DNA of 64,000 bases from Archilochus colubris (lineage: Eukaryota > Chordata > Aves > Apodiformes > Trochilidae), in NCBI GenBank assembly GCA_023079485.1, contig CM041092.1, positions 9,437,127 to 9,501,126 on the forward strand, given 5' to 3'. The notes below the pieces were generated by a model. It was not told the DNA's origin. It made no database searches and saw only the letters and a program-made list of their open reading frames with translations. Shown one piece after another: positions 22,276 to 33,436 of the stretch; position 1 is the stretch's first letter, and the number at the start of each line of letters is the position of its first letter. A program made the translations under genes and the position numbers.

Positions 22276-25200
22276 TACTCAGATGTGAGGATATAATATT
22301 TGCAACCTGAAAGTAAAGAACCCTAAACATGGTGACTCAGAGACAAAACTGTTTATATCAGCAATTATTTGTGTAACTTGCAGGGAGAGCTTAGATCAGT
22401 CTGAAGACATTTCAGCTCTGGAAAGTCTTGCATATGTCCAGACTCTTGTTTGGCTTTATAATTTCTGTATTTGCCTACTTCTTATCTTGCTCCCTTTGAG
22501 TATTTGCTGCACTCGCTATGTGTAACAAAAAAAGTGTCCATAAATACCTAGTAGAAATCTAACAACACAGAGCTTTCCAGTGATAGCAATGGAGAACACC
22601 TTCTTGGCACAGGGCACTCTTAGAAGGCTTATTTACAGATGATATACCTGTGGTGAATTCTTACACTACCAACAGCAGGAAAAACCTGGATTTTCATAGA
22701 GGAGACCCTAATAATGTTTTAACTGCTCGTTCAATGCTATATTTGAGTTACTGGTCCTTTGTCTTTGCCCGTGGCAGCCATAGCTCAGGAAGTTGCTTGG
22801 CTCTAATGCAATGTCCTTCAGCTGAGAAGATTCCCAGTCACTTGTAACACCTGAACACCTGAATGCTTTGGGGGGTGCTGCATTTTCAAATACATTCTTC
22901 CTGTGACTGCCAGGTAATGTGACAATTCTGCATTCTCTTATGTTACACCAGACAGTGCCAAGGAGATGTTTTGTTTCTTATAAAAGTCTTTCTCTCCTTC
23001 TCTTTGCTGAAAGGTTTGATTATATTCTTCAGCAGGAAAGACCTGACTGTTTTTCAGAGCCATATGGTCAAGACAACCTGGTTCCAGTTGTTTCTCTGGG
23101 GACTTAGCTGTTTGTTTGAGGAATTCTCAGCATCTTTTCTTTGATGAGAATATCAGCAGCAGCTGAACTCTAAAGACATCAATAATCATTACTAATGGAA
23201 GTACCCACATCATCACCTTATTCACATCTCCAGGTAAATTCATATTGTAGAAAGCAGATAGTAATTTATGTAAAAACTGCAGCTGTAGACTTGAACAGAT
23301 ACATCTACGATTGTTAGCAATTTCAGCTTGGAAATATTCTGATTTTGATCCTAATTCTGATTTTGACCAGCCTTCAGAAAGAATTTCTATAGAACTGTAT
23401 TCATTTTATTTAACCTTGTTAGCTGCATTCTGTATGGGCAAGGTTTTCCAAAGTAGTCTACAAATATCTCATGTGACCAACATTAGACAGCACAACTGAT
23501 GGACTCCATGTGATTGTAAGGTGTTTCCAGCCAGGCACCCAGAATTTTTAGTCAGTTTTAGAATTTGACTTGAGTTATTTCATAAAGGGCAGCAATTCAT
23601 ATCAGAAAACTATTTGCCAAAAAGCTGTCTCTGAGCTGTGTATCTAATGTATTTTGAAATCTTTTGACTCATTGTACTTCGGTTTGTCTGCAGCTACTTG
23701 AGTAATGGAAGAGAGAACAGTTTGTTTCCTCTGGAATGGAGATGCTGTTTGTGAAATGGCCTTTCCAGGACTGAGTCACTGATGAAAGGAGGAAGCTCAT
23801 TTAATACACTCCCATGAAAAGTGCAAAGAGAAAACTGAGTTTTCAGTTAGTCTGAGTGAAAACTGAGTGTTGACAAAGTCTGGCATCATTAAATATGAGA
23901 TCTTCAGCTCCTACAGGAAATAAATGCTTTCCTTTTGTCCTGATATTGGTAGCACTTGAAGCAAAGCAAGGTATCTGAATTGTCAAAGGTTTAGCATCTC
24001 AAACTGCTGAGCCCAACTCAATCCTTTCTAGAACCAAGTACAGGATGAAGTAATTGATCCAGTCACATGTAATTAACGCTGAGGCAGAGCCATCTCCACA
24101 GTAGTAGGGGACCTGGCAGTAGAGAGTGTGCAGATTGCAAGTCCGGGGAGTGGGACATCAGGTGCCCACCCAGAGCAGTTCTTTCCTGAACATGGCCAGG
24201 GTCTGGTCTGGCTGTGAGCCTGAGGTGGAGCCAGACACTCCACTTCTACCTGGGCACATCAGATGTGCCTCTGGGCTGCATAGACACAGGAAGGATCTTC
24301 TCTTCTTCTTCTTTCACCCCAGCAAGCTCAGCCCACAGGTCCTGCACACCCAGGCAGTGCTGCTGTGAGAGCACATGGAGCCCACAAGCAAAGTTCAGCC
24401 CTGGGATTCAGTTCCTCTGAATTCACTTGGTAGTTGCCTCATCAGCTGAAAGTGCTGTTGGGATTTGGTGACTTCAGCTAATAATCATAATGATAGATTT
24501 ATTTTAATTATAGGCAGGATCAGAGGCTTGATCAGGGGCCCTTCTTGTTACACATGAATCCTCATTAGACTCTTCTTATTAGTGCCTCCATTTCAGAAGC
24601 TGTACATCTGGAATCACGAAACCATTCAGAAAAAAAAGACCATCTCTTAGTTCTGAACTGACCATAACTTAGTTCTTAACATAATCTGGGTGCTGATTGA
24701 CTCTTCCCAGGTTCATTCAGCAGAACATAAAACCTTTTCATCTTTCCTTCTGTGCCTTTGCAGTGTGCTCTGCCAGAGCCAGGCCTGCCCTCCAGTGGAT
24801 GAATTTACTGCACTTTGATCTGACTTAGATTTTCTATAAGAAACAGCATTACTGAAACACACCAACCAAAACCACACAGTACCACAGGAAAAACTGAGCA
24901 GAAAAACTGATCAAAAGACTTTTGGTCAACAAATGAGATCAAGAAAAGGTACAATATGATTAGCAATCCTTTACTTTTCTAATTTGGTGTTTGCTTCAAT
25001 CTGGAAAACAAGCTTCTATCATGTATTTTACAACAATTGTGAGCCAGACAGGACTAGCAGCAGCAAATGGATTGCACTGAAAACACCCCCATTTAAGGGA
25101 AAAAATGCTGACCACTTCACTAATACCAGGAAGTTTACCTCCACTAGGTCTTTCCTGTGTATATAGTGCCAGATGCAGTTCATCAGAAATGACAGCTGCT

Positions 25201-28200
25201 CTCCAGCCAGGTGAAACTCCCGTCTCAGTACTTGTGCCCAAGAGCACAACTGTAGTGAACAAAGTTGGCTCCAAGCCACAAAACTGAGGACAAGACCAGG
25301 ACACGAAGTCCTTTCCCCCAGGATTCCTCTGTAACACAGTGTACTATGAATTACACAGAGGTTTGAATTATTTTCTGGACAGCAGGTGTCTCTTTTTAAA
25401 TTGATTTTTCCCCAGTCTCAAGCCCTTTTAGAATCTACTAGAACACACAATAGGATAGCATTGTACAGAAAGTAAAGAGTACAAAAATTAGCATAGCCCT
25501 TCTGCTAATAATGATCCCTGTCTGGGTTAAGGAAACTCTTGCCTGTGGCAGTGCCCCCTCCTTCCTTCCCTGCTTGTCAGAAACCAGAGGCTTGAGTCTG
25601 TTCTCTGCAGGGGGAGAATTTAATCTCTCCTTGACAAATGCATTCTCAGAAAAAACAATTTCTATTCCTTAAATTTCCTTTGTATTAAGTTTGACCTGGT
25701 TATAAATGAAGGTAGTGAGCCTGCAGTTCTAGCAATTGAATGGCAGAAGCTAGCTAATTTTCCAAACAAATGTTTTTTCTAGTGGAAAACGGCGTGAAAA
25801 CCCATTGATTTGATGTCCAGAGCTACAACTGTATTAGTTTGGCACTAAATGTAATGGAGCCAAAATAATTTTAACAGCCAGTGACATGTTTCTAATTACT
25901 TACTCTGATATCTCTCAGTGCTAAGCATTTCCTTACTTTTCTATGCACTTCTCATCCATAATGAAGGACCCCTGAGTACCAATCTCAATATACCACTGAC
26001 ACCCTTACATACCAGTTATGCACTTCCATCTCCTACCAAAAATTTGGATGAGAGAAGAAACCTTTGGGAAGAGTTTTCTTCAGGACATAGTGTAGAGAGC
26101 CTCCAATACCAGAAAAGATACCTCTACACAAAAGTGATGTAGGTAAGACTTGGAAAATCTGGGCTAATTTGCAAGGCCATTGTTGTTGTATTGCTGACAA
26201 TGTGCTCAGCATTGGGTGGGATGCTCACAGGTAAATACAGAGTTACAGATCGTGTCTCTGCTGTTGTCACCAATAAAATATCTCTGCAAATCTTAGCTGG
26301 ATTCAGGACTGGTAACACAAACAAATAGCAGGATCTCATTCCTAGCCAAGAGAGGCCACTAAGAGGTTATATGGAAAACTGTTGTACAGAGCCCTGGAGG
26401 CCTCAGTCAACATACTCACTGCTAGAAAGAGAGCATTCAGGCTGTGGATTAGGATTTTTACTAAAAATTTTCAGACTTTCCAAGATTTTAAAAATAATCT
26501 TGGAATTAATATTGCTTTTGCTGCTGGTCTGCACTTCAAGTGGGCTGGTACTTGCCAGCAATGAGCTGAAACAGGTTCAGAGGAAAAGCTCTTTATGTTA
26601 AGAAATCTAGAATACTATTGTATTTGTGCACAGGGCTAGGGAGGACTTTGTAACTACCCCATGCGGACAGTCAGAATGCTTGTGTCAGGGCTTAATACTC
26701 ATGCTGAGATGTCAGCTACCATCACCCCCTTTGGATGGACAGCAGTGAAAGATCAGGTGTAGCCCATGGGATGCAACTGTCTGTGTCACAGGGATGCAGT
26801 GAGGTGGCTGAGGTGGGCTTTGAATCTGCTGAGTTTACTGTAATCACATGGTCCTCTAGGTAGGGATTTTGTGTTAGTGTGTGTCAGTGTCATCTTACTC
26901 TGAAGTTGCCCCTTTTCCTCAAGGTTTTCTCAGTTCCTTTGGCTTTTATAAAACCCAGTGTATTTCCCAATCCAAATAATATTGGTCTTTGCCTACCTCG
27001 TTCAGTGCTAGAGTGCACATTGCTATAAAGGGAGAAGGATTGGGTAATGGACGTAAATTTTGGCTTAATAAACCACTTCCACAATCCTATGCAATTCCTT
27101 TAAGTCTGGAGCTTGTTTGTGTGTTGCTGCTCCTCATGACAAGATAGGAAAATAATCTGAAAATTCACCCAGTGTACTTCTTCAGGTGCAAAACTCTGGC
27201 ACAGAGCAGTACTGCCTGCTCAGAGAGGTTTTGGGACACTGTTGGATCAGGCACTGGTTCTGCTGTGACCAGACTTTTCACTGACCTTTCTGGAGTTATG
27301 AAGGCAGCAGTGCCCCACATTCAGGTCTTCATTTTAGAGCATCAGCTCCTTGCTGAATGCACATTCTTAATAAAACAGGTGGTAGGAGCTCTTCAGAGGG
27401 AGCTCCTCAGTCAGGCTGCATGTATTTTCAGAAGCAGAAACTCAGCAGGAGCTTAGAGGCACAGCCTTACAGGGAGGCAAGATGCTGGCATTGCTCTTTG
27501 GCAACAACTTGGCTCAAGGAAAGTGGCTCCTGACTGACTGAATTCCCAGCCCTGGGCCATTGCAAACTGTGTGCATGCCACCTTCAGCAGCCCATGCTCC
27601 AAGTGGGAGATGGCAGGCAGGTGTTCCTGTGTCAGGATCCATTATGATGAAGGGAAGTCTGAGCAGGCAAAAATGCAAGCAGCAATCCTCAGTTTCACGT
27701 GAGTTGCTCCTGGTGTTACTCTGTAGGTCTGAATCTGATCTGTCTCTCACGCTGTGTCAAATACAGACCATAGACACGAAGTGCTCAGGCAAATCTGCAC
27801 TTTAAATGGACTTTATTAAAGGTGCAGCTATGATAGCCCTGCAGCAGAAAGAACCAGAAAAGCATCATTTTTTTAATCTCTCCCTTTTGGTTCTGGGGAG
27901 AGAAAGTGTAGCAGATGAGGTACCCCTTACTTTTTCAAAGCCTAGGTGTAAAAAAACTGGCTTCATAGTGATGGGAACCCTAGGTAAAGCAGGTACAATT
28001 TATCAAGAAACTAATTTGTTTTATGAAACTTCAAATGGGAAATGCCAGGTAAACAAGGTGTAGCCCTGTAAGAAACTTAAGGCAGTTTCTCTTTCCTGGT
28101 TTCATCACTGGTGGTGAGGTGCCAGCAGGGAGAGCGATTCTGTAGTTCATGAATTATCTTCCTCCACTGCCTGACACTGATAATGTCTTTCATAAAGGTG

Positions 28201-31200
28201 AGCACTCACATTCCTTAAATGAGAGGTTTCTGTGAGCTCAGTCAAGTCCTCTAAGCACTTAAAAAGATGTAAATTGTACAGATTACAGACGAAGCTATAA
28301 ATTATTAATAAGCTTGTTGTAGAACTTCATCATGCACTGGAAAAGCATTTTTTACAGTGTAATATGTGTCAGCATGTACCAGCAGTCTCTTTCACTCTGC
28401 TAAGCAGAAGAGGATTTAAAAGTATGTGGAGACAATTTTTTTTCCTAGGGTTTTCTTGCTTGCCTTTTACTAACTGACATGACAAAATACATAAAATATT
28501 TTATCCCCCAAGAAATGAGTTGTGCTATTTTTAGCCTGAAGACATTGTATCTTGTGCTCACAGATCCTGTTGAAGATACAGCTGTTCCTGCATCAAAATG
28601 GAATGAATTCATGGTATACCAATGACAAAATTTAAACCAAGCAGATCTAACAGGTTGTGATTCTGAGGTTAAAATGTGTAGCATAATAATAGAAGTTGGA
28701 CTCTGCAGAGACTTTTAAAAATAACCTGTAGTTCCCCTGATGTATTGCAGTTCTCTCTTGATTCTGCTGTATGTGAAGTACAGCCTTAATTTCAGCAAGA
28801 TTTGACTTTTCAAGTGATAAATTATTTTTCCCCAACCCAGATTATAAGTTACCTACCAAATCCAGCCTGCGTGCTAACCTCAAAGCCAGCTGGTGACAGC
28901 ACCCAGCTCTGTCCTGGGTAGAAAGGACACAGTGCCTCCCAGGTAAGCTCTGCCTGTGTTTTCTGTAGCCTTCCTGACTGAAATAAGAGCTGTTGTGTTC
29001 AGCAGGTGGCACCAGCTGCTCGTGGCTCAGCGAGATGACACCAAGTTGTGCTAATGAGAGAAACTCTGAGTCGTCCCCAGAGCCAGGGAAGTGAGAGCTT
29101 CCGCACACAAGTCATCTCCAGAAGCACTGGAAAATACATTCTCATTGTAAGAAAAGTTTAATTTTTTCTCCCCCTCTTCTGCCATTATAGATGGGACTTT
29201 GTATTCGCTCACTTTCTTGTGCCTCATCTGTACATTTACATAGTTTGTGCTTTACAGATAATACCAGTTAGTCCTGGACTCGGCACAATTCAAATAGTCA
29301 GCATCCCACAGCTAGGCTCGAGGTAAGTGTTGGTTTATGCCAGTGGATTAATTCCCAAAACAGGACATATATTAGTAAATACTTCTGTGGTCAAATGACA
29401 CATCTCCAGCCAGAACAATACACCTGGCTGCCCTGTGTAACACAGGCTCATTTTAGCTGCCCAGCTTATGTTTAATTTCTGGGCAGAATTGGACAGGATG
29501 GAGGACCAACAGCTTTCCCTGGGGAAATGCACTCCAGAGCCTGTGGGAATGTTTTATTTAGAACAGACAGGAGGAGAAGATACAAGGGTTTTGCCCTGTG
29601 ATAGGCAGAGTCTGGCTATGGCTTTGCTTGACAGGGTGAAGAGTGTGTGGGTGGGAAGTATGAACTCAGAAGCTTCTAAACAATAATTCCTTCTCAAGAG
29701 GCAAGGAGAGCCAAAAGGGACAACAGCTTTAACCAGGTCTGGACACAGAAGTCATTCTGTTAAGGCAAGGAGTAAGGTTTTATCCTTATATAAGTGTTCT
29801 CTGTTTTGCTGTGGGTGCACAGCACCTCGAGTGTTTGCTAGCACTGATGTGGGAGTTTCACACTGGTCACAAACCCTCAAGCCACAAGAAAGTTAGAAAG
29901 TCATCTTCAGTAAGCCCTTTGATGTCACATTGGTATGCAATTAAATGGATATTTCAGATTAATTTCTTTACATATTCTCTATATTTAAAATGCATTGGCA
30001 GTGGTTTTTCAGAACTCCCCACCTTAGAAGTGGGTTGCCTTAGTTACCATGGCCAGCTTGAGAGACAGCAAATTTAGCACTAATACATTTTCAAAGCCCT
30101 GCAGTTTCTGTAAAATCTCTGTGTCATAATCAGCTACAGAATATGCTTATATCTTGGTGTTTCTGAGCTACAGAGGTGATGTCTAGTCAAGTAAAATCAG
30201 AGGTGCAGATTGTCATAAGCCAGAACATCCTTGGGTCATTATGTTAGTGACTGTCCTGTTTATATTGTGGAACAGGTTGTGGAATTTCACTTTAATTGAA
30301 ATTATTTTGGCTTCAGGTGGCTCAGATATCTGGTGCCTGAAAACAGCCTGCTGCAGTCAAGATCATATTTTCCTCAATAGGAAATTGATAGGTCTGAAAT
30401 CATCCACTGAATTGGTGATTCAGAATTTCCTCTGATGTTTAAGAAAACCACAGGAAACAAATACTCTTCAGGGAGTAACTACTATACATCATGAAAAGAG
30501 TTAACAGCACTCTCAAAGGCTATTGATTTATCTTGTTCTTATGAGCACAGTATTTGGTTTGAGAACAGCTTTCTTCAGTAACCTGTTGTGACAGAAGTGA
30601 TTTTCCATCTCTAGTCTTTTATTCAACTTTTAAAAATTTAAGCAGTGTGACCTTAAGTTTAAAATAATTTTTCTATTATTTTTGTATTTGTTTAAAGTTC
30701 CTAGAACATCTTTGGTTCCCCAAAGGAAATGTTTCTTCTCACAGCAGCAAAAGAACTATCAGTGCTCAACAGAGCATGGCTGTTTCTGAGCTCAGGTTCC
30801 TGGGTGCCAGTGAAGGATGGGACAGGGAGTTCTGCTTCCCTGGAAGCATCTCCTGCACCAAACAGCAGCTGTGGGATCTCTTACTATGCATTAATCTGAA
30901 CCTGGGCTTTTGTGATCAGCTGAGTGAAGAATTAAAAACACGCAAAAAATGTTGTAGTTTATTAAATTATCCAGTATGTATTTCATGGCAGCCCCACAGT
31001 TTTTCCTGCTCAGTAAAGCTGCCACCTGTTGGTGCTTCTAAATGGCATAGTTGAGTTTGAGCTAAAATCTCAGACTCCATAAGAGTAGTAATTTAAAGGG
31101 AATAAAACACTAGCTCTACCTTGTATTGTAGCTTCTGGTAACAAAAGCAATGTTCTAAGTCTTCAAAGCACTAACTGACTCCCCCTTTTTTTCAGAAAAT

Positions 31201-31544
31201 GCCTTTTATTCTGAAAGGTCAGACTTTGAGGCAGTTGTTGTCTGTGTGAAGTTTCATCCTGTGGCTGAAATGTCACACTGAAAATGTTTTACAAAGCTTT
31301 AACTCGCAGTGGGTAAAATTAAATAACAAGTCAGCCTCAGTCTTTGGTCACAGAACAACACCAGGTGTATTTTTGCATGTAAAGGTATCTCCTGATACAT
31401 GTAATTGTGCAAACTAATCATTTTATGATTTTTAATGATTTCTAATGCATAATATCAAGAGGGCAGATACTCCTCCAGCTGTGTAGATTCATCTGTTTCT
31501 GGTCTTTCTTCACAGGATAGCAAACAGAAATGCCCTCTGGAGTC
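22276..31544. other. Intergenic, no gene seen
   Basis: Nine kilobases without a supportable gene or repeat. The longest frames (for example 24,126-24,420, 27,172-27,456, 28,842-29,108) overlap others on the opposite strand or in other frames and lack domain signatures. A noncoding transcript cannot be excluded from sequence alone. Confidence 0.55.
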
Positions 31545-31880
31545 AGACCATAGGTCCATTTGCTCTCAGAGTGGACAGGAGTTGCTGTTCAGGGAGAAAG
31601 TGTGAGCTCAGTCATTTTCTGCAGTCCTCTCAGTCCCCAGTATCCACAGCTGTTTTATCCAGGCTGTTAGGGAGTACATTTATGGGCTTGTTGTTTGAGA
31701 ATTTATCTAATCCCTTTTTGGACCATCTGATCCTGTTGGCCTTGCAGCCTTTTCCAGTTCTAGAGTTTTATTGCCTGCTGTGTAAAGAAGTACTTTTAAA
31801 AGTGTGTTTTATAATGATTTATCTTTGCAACACCACCAGGAAGAAGAGCATGTTCATTTTTATTTGACAGAAGGGGAAGA
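31540..31880 (-). mobile_element. Ancient CR1/L3-like LINE relic, antisense
   Basis: On the + strand it begins with AGTCAGACCATAGGTCCATT and continues through GAATTTATCTAATCCCTTTT, GTTGGCCTTGCAGC and TGTGTAAAGAAGTACTTTTA. This order is the one I know from old CR1/L3-type elements common in turtle and crocodile genomes, read in reverse complement. Divergence is heavy. The family name is from memory and should be treated as provisional. Confidence 0.6.
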
Positions 31881-32584
31881 TTAGGGGGGTTGTTTCCAAA
31901 AGTACCTGTTAATAGTAGATGTCTCATGCATGAGTTTGTCTAATGAGAGGCATTGGAGGCTTGATTTTTTTCAGATGCCTGAACTGATTTCTATCCCAGA
32001 TCAGTCATGTGCAGTGATTAACATCCAGATGAGGATCACTTGCAATATTGTTTGATTTATTGACTGACCCAGAATTAAATACCAATTCCATTGCAAACTG
32101 GAGGCCAAACCTAGTTCTTCCCAGTTGGGGTCAACTTCCTTTTCTTGGAAGTTTGTATCTGGCTCATCATTTGTTATCTGGTGCATCCAATACAAAAAAG
32201 GGGCCACAATGAAAGCTGGCATCATTCACTGATGTTCCAGACTTATCCACTGAACAAAGAGTAGCATTTGCTTGATTCAGGGAAAGCTGCAGTGGAAAAC
32301 ACAGTGTAGAACCACACAATTACAGCCAGTCTCTCAAGGCACATACAGAAAGGTACAGAATTAATACTGCTAGGAGTAAAAACATCTCAAAAGGGGTCTT
32401 AAGGTTTCCAAGTAATGCAGCATTCCCTAATGCACAATTCACAGTATTTCAAAATCAGAACCCACACAATACCCCCATCAAAATCAAGAGAGGAGGAGAA
32501 AAAAAGCACACTTGCTTGTTCTTCCAAGCAGCAAGTGTCCGGAACCAACAAGTTTTTCTGGCCTCATAACCTTCCATATTAAGC
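31881..32584. other. Upstream flank of ESYT3 CpG island
   Basis: AT-rich intergenic sequence with a sharp rise in GC at about 32,585. No gene or repeat identified. Confidence 0.55.
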
Positions 32585-32962
32585 AGCCGGCAATCACGGT
32601 GGGATTTGCTTAGGTCAACCGAGAGAAATGGGCACCACAGTACCGGCTGGGGCGACCCAGAGCCCTTCCGAGGCTGCCTCCCTTCCCGGATCAGCGCTGG
32701 GTGATCCCACATCTCCCGGCTTGGAGCGTTGCCACCCCCGGGCAGATGGGAGCGGCCCCTTCTCAGCAGCCGCATCCCCTCCTATCACTGCCCTGCCTCT
32801 CGCCCCTTCCCCGCTCGGTGCCGGTGACTCCCCCCTTCCCGAGCCGGTACCGGGTGACCCTCGGGGAAGCCGGGCAGACCGGGGGTCGCCCCCTTGCCAG
32901 TCCCGAGGAGCCGTCCCTGCCCCGCCGGTACTTGGCGGCTCGCTCGCCGGGGGGCGCCATAG

Positions 32963-33006
32963 CGGGCCGGGCCGGGCCGAGCCGAGCCGGGCTGGGCCGG
33001 GCCGGG
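32963..33006. repeat. Degenerate GC-rich pentamer repeat (GGGCC/GAGCC)n
   Basis: Roughly nine imperfect five-base units such as GGGCCGGGCCGAGCCGAGCC, about 150 bases upstream of the ESYT3 start codon. It probably lies in the promoter or 5' UTR. Unit variation suggests a short, stable repeat. Confidence 0.8.
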
Positions 33007-33151
33007 GCGCTGGGCGGTTGCGGGGCCGGGCCAGGGGAGGGACAGAGGGAGTCCCTCTGCGGCGGCCCCGGCGGGAACAGCGCAGTCGGCTGGGCCGACC
33101 CCTCGGAACCGGGGTGTGTGTTCGGGAAGGGGGGCAGCTCCAGCCCTCGGC

Positions 33152-33436
33152 ATGGATCCCGCCGATGCCCGCGGCCCCGCTGCCCGGCGGGCGAGCGCTT
33201 TGCCTCGGCTGCTGCTGTCCGCCGCCGCACGGGCGCTGCTGTGGTTGGGTCCCGTGTACCTGGCCGGGTACCTGGGGCTGAGCGGCTCCTGGCTGCTGCT
33301 GGGGCTGGCGCTGTGGCTCTGCTGGGGACACAACCGGCGCTGGAAGCGGGACCGGCTGGCTGCCGCCTTCGCGCTGCTGGAGGACGAGCGGGAGGCGGTG
33401 TGCCAGGGCCTGGCCGCCCGGCATCTGCCGGCTTGG
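33152..33436 (+). CDS. ESYT3: ESYT3 exon 1: start codon, membrane hairpin
   Basis: ATG at 33,152 in a strong context (G at -3, G at +4). Residues 1-95 hold a long hydrophobic stretch (ALLWLGPVYLAGYLGLSGSW then LLLGLALWLCW) typical of the E-Syt hairpin that inserts in the ER membrane, then a basic stop (GHNRRWKRDR) and RLAAAFALLEDEREAVCQGL leading to HLPAW. A nearby upstream frame is open but lacks an ATG. Donor TGG/GTGAGT. Confidence 0.95.

Noticed and set aside
24126..24420. Overlapping frames of 68-80 codons in the intergenic region
   Set aside because: Two frames overlap on the same strand with unrelated products and no splice support; considered chance.
33116..33151. In-frame extension of ESYT3 exon 1 upstream of the ATG
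   Set aside because: The extension contains no ATG. The ATG at 33,152 has a strong context and gives an N-terminus of normal length for the family.
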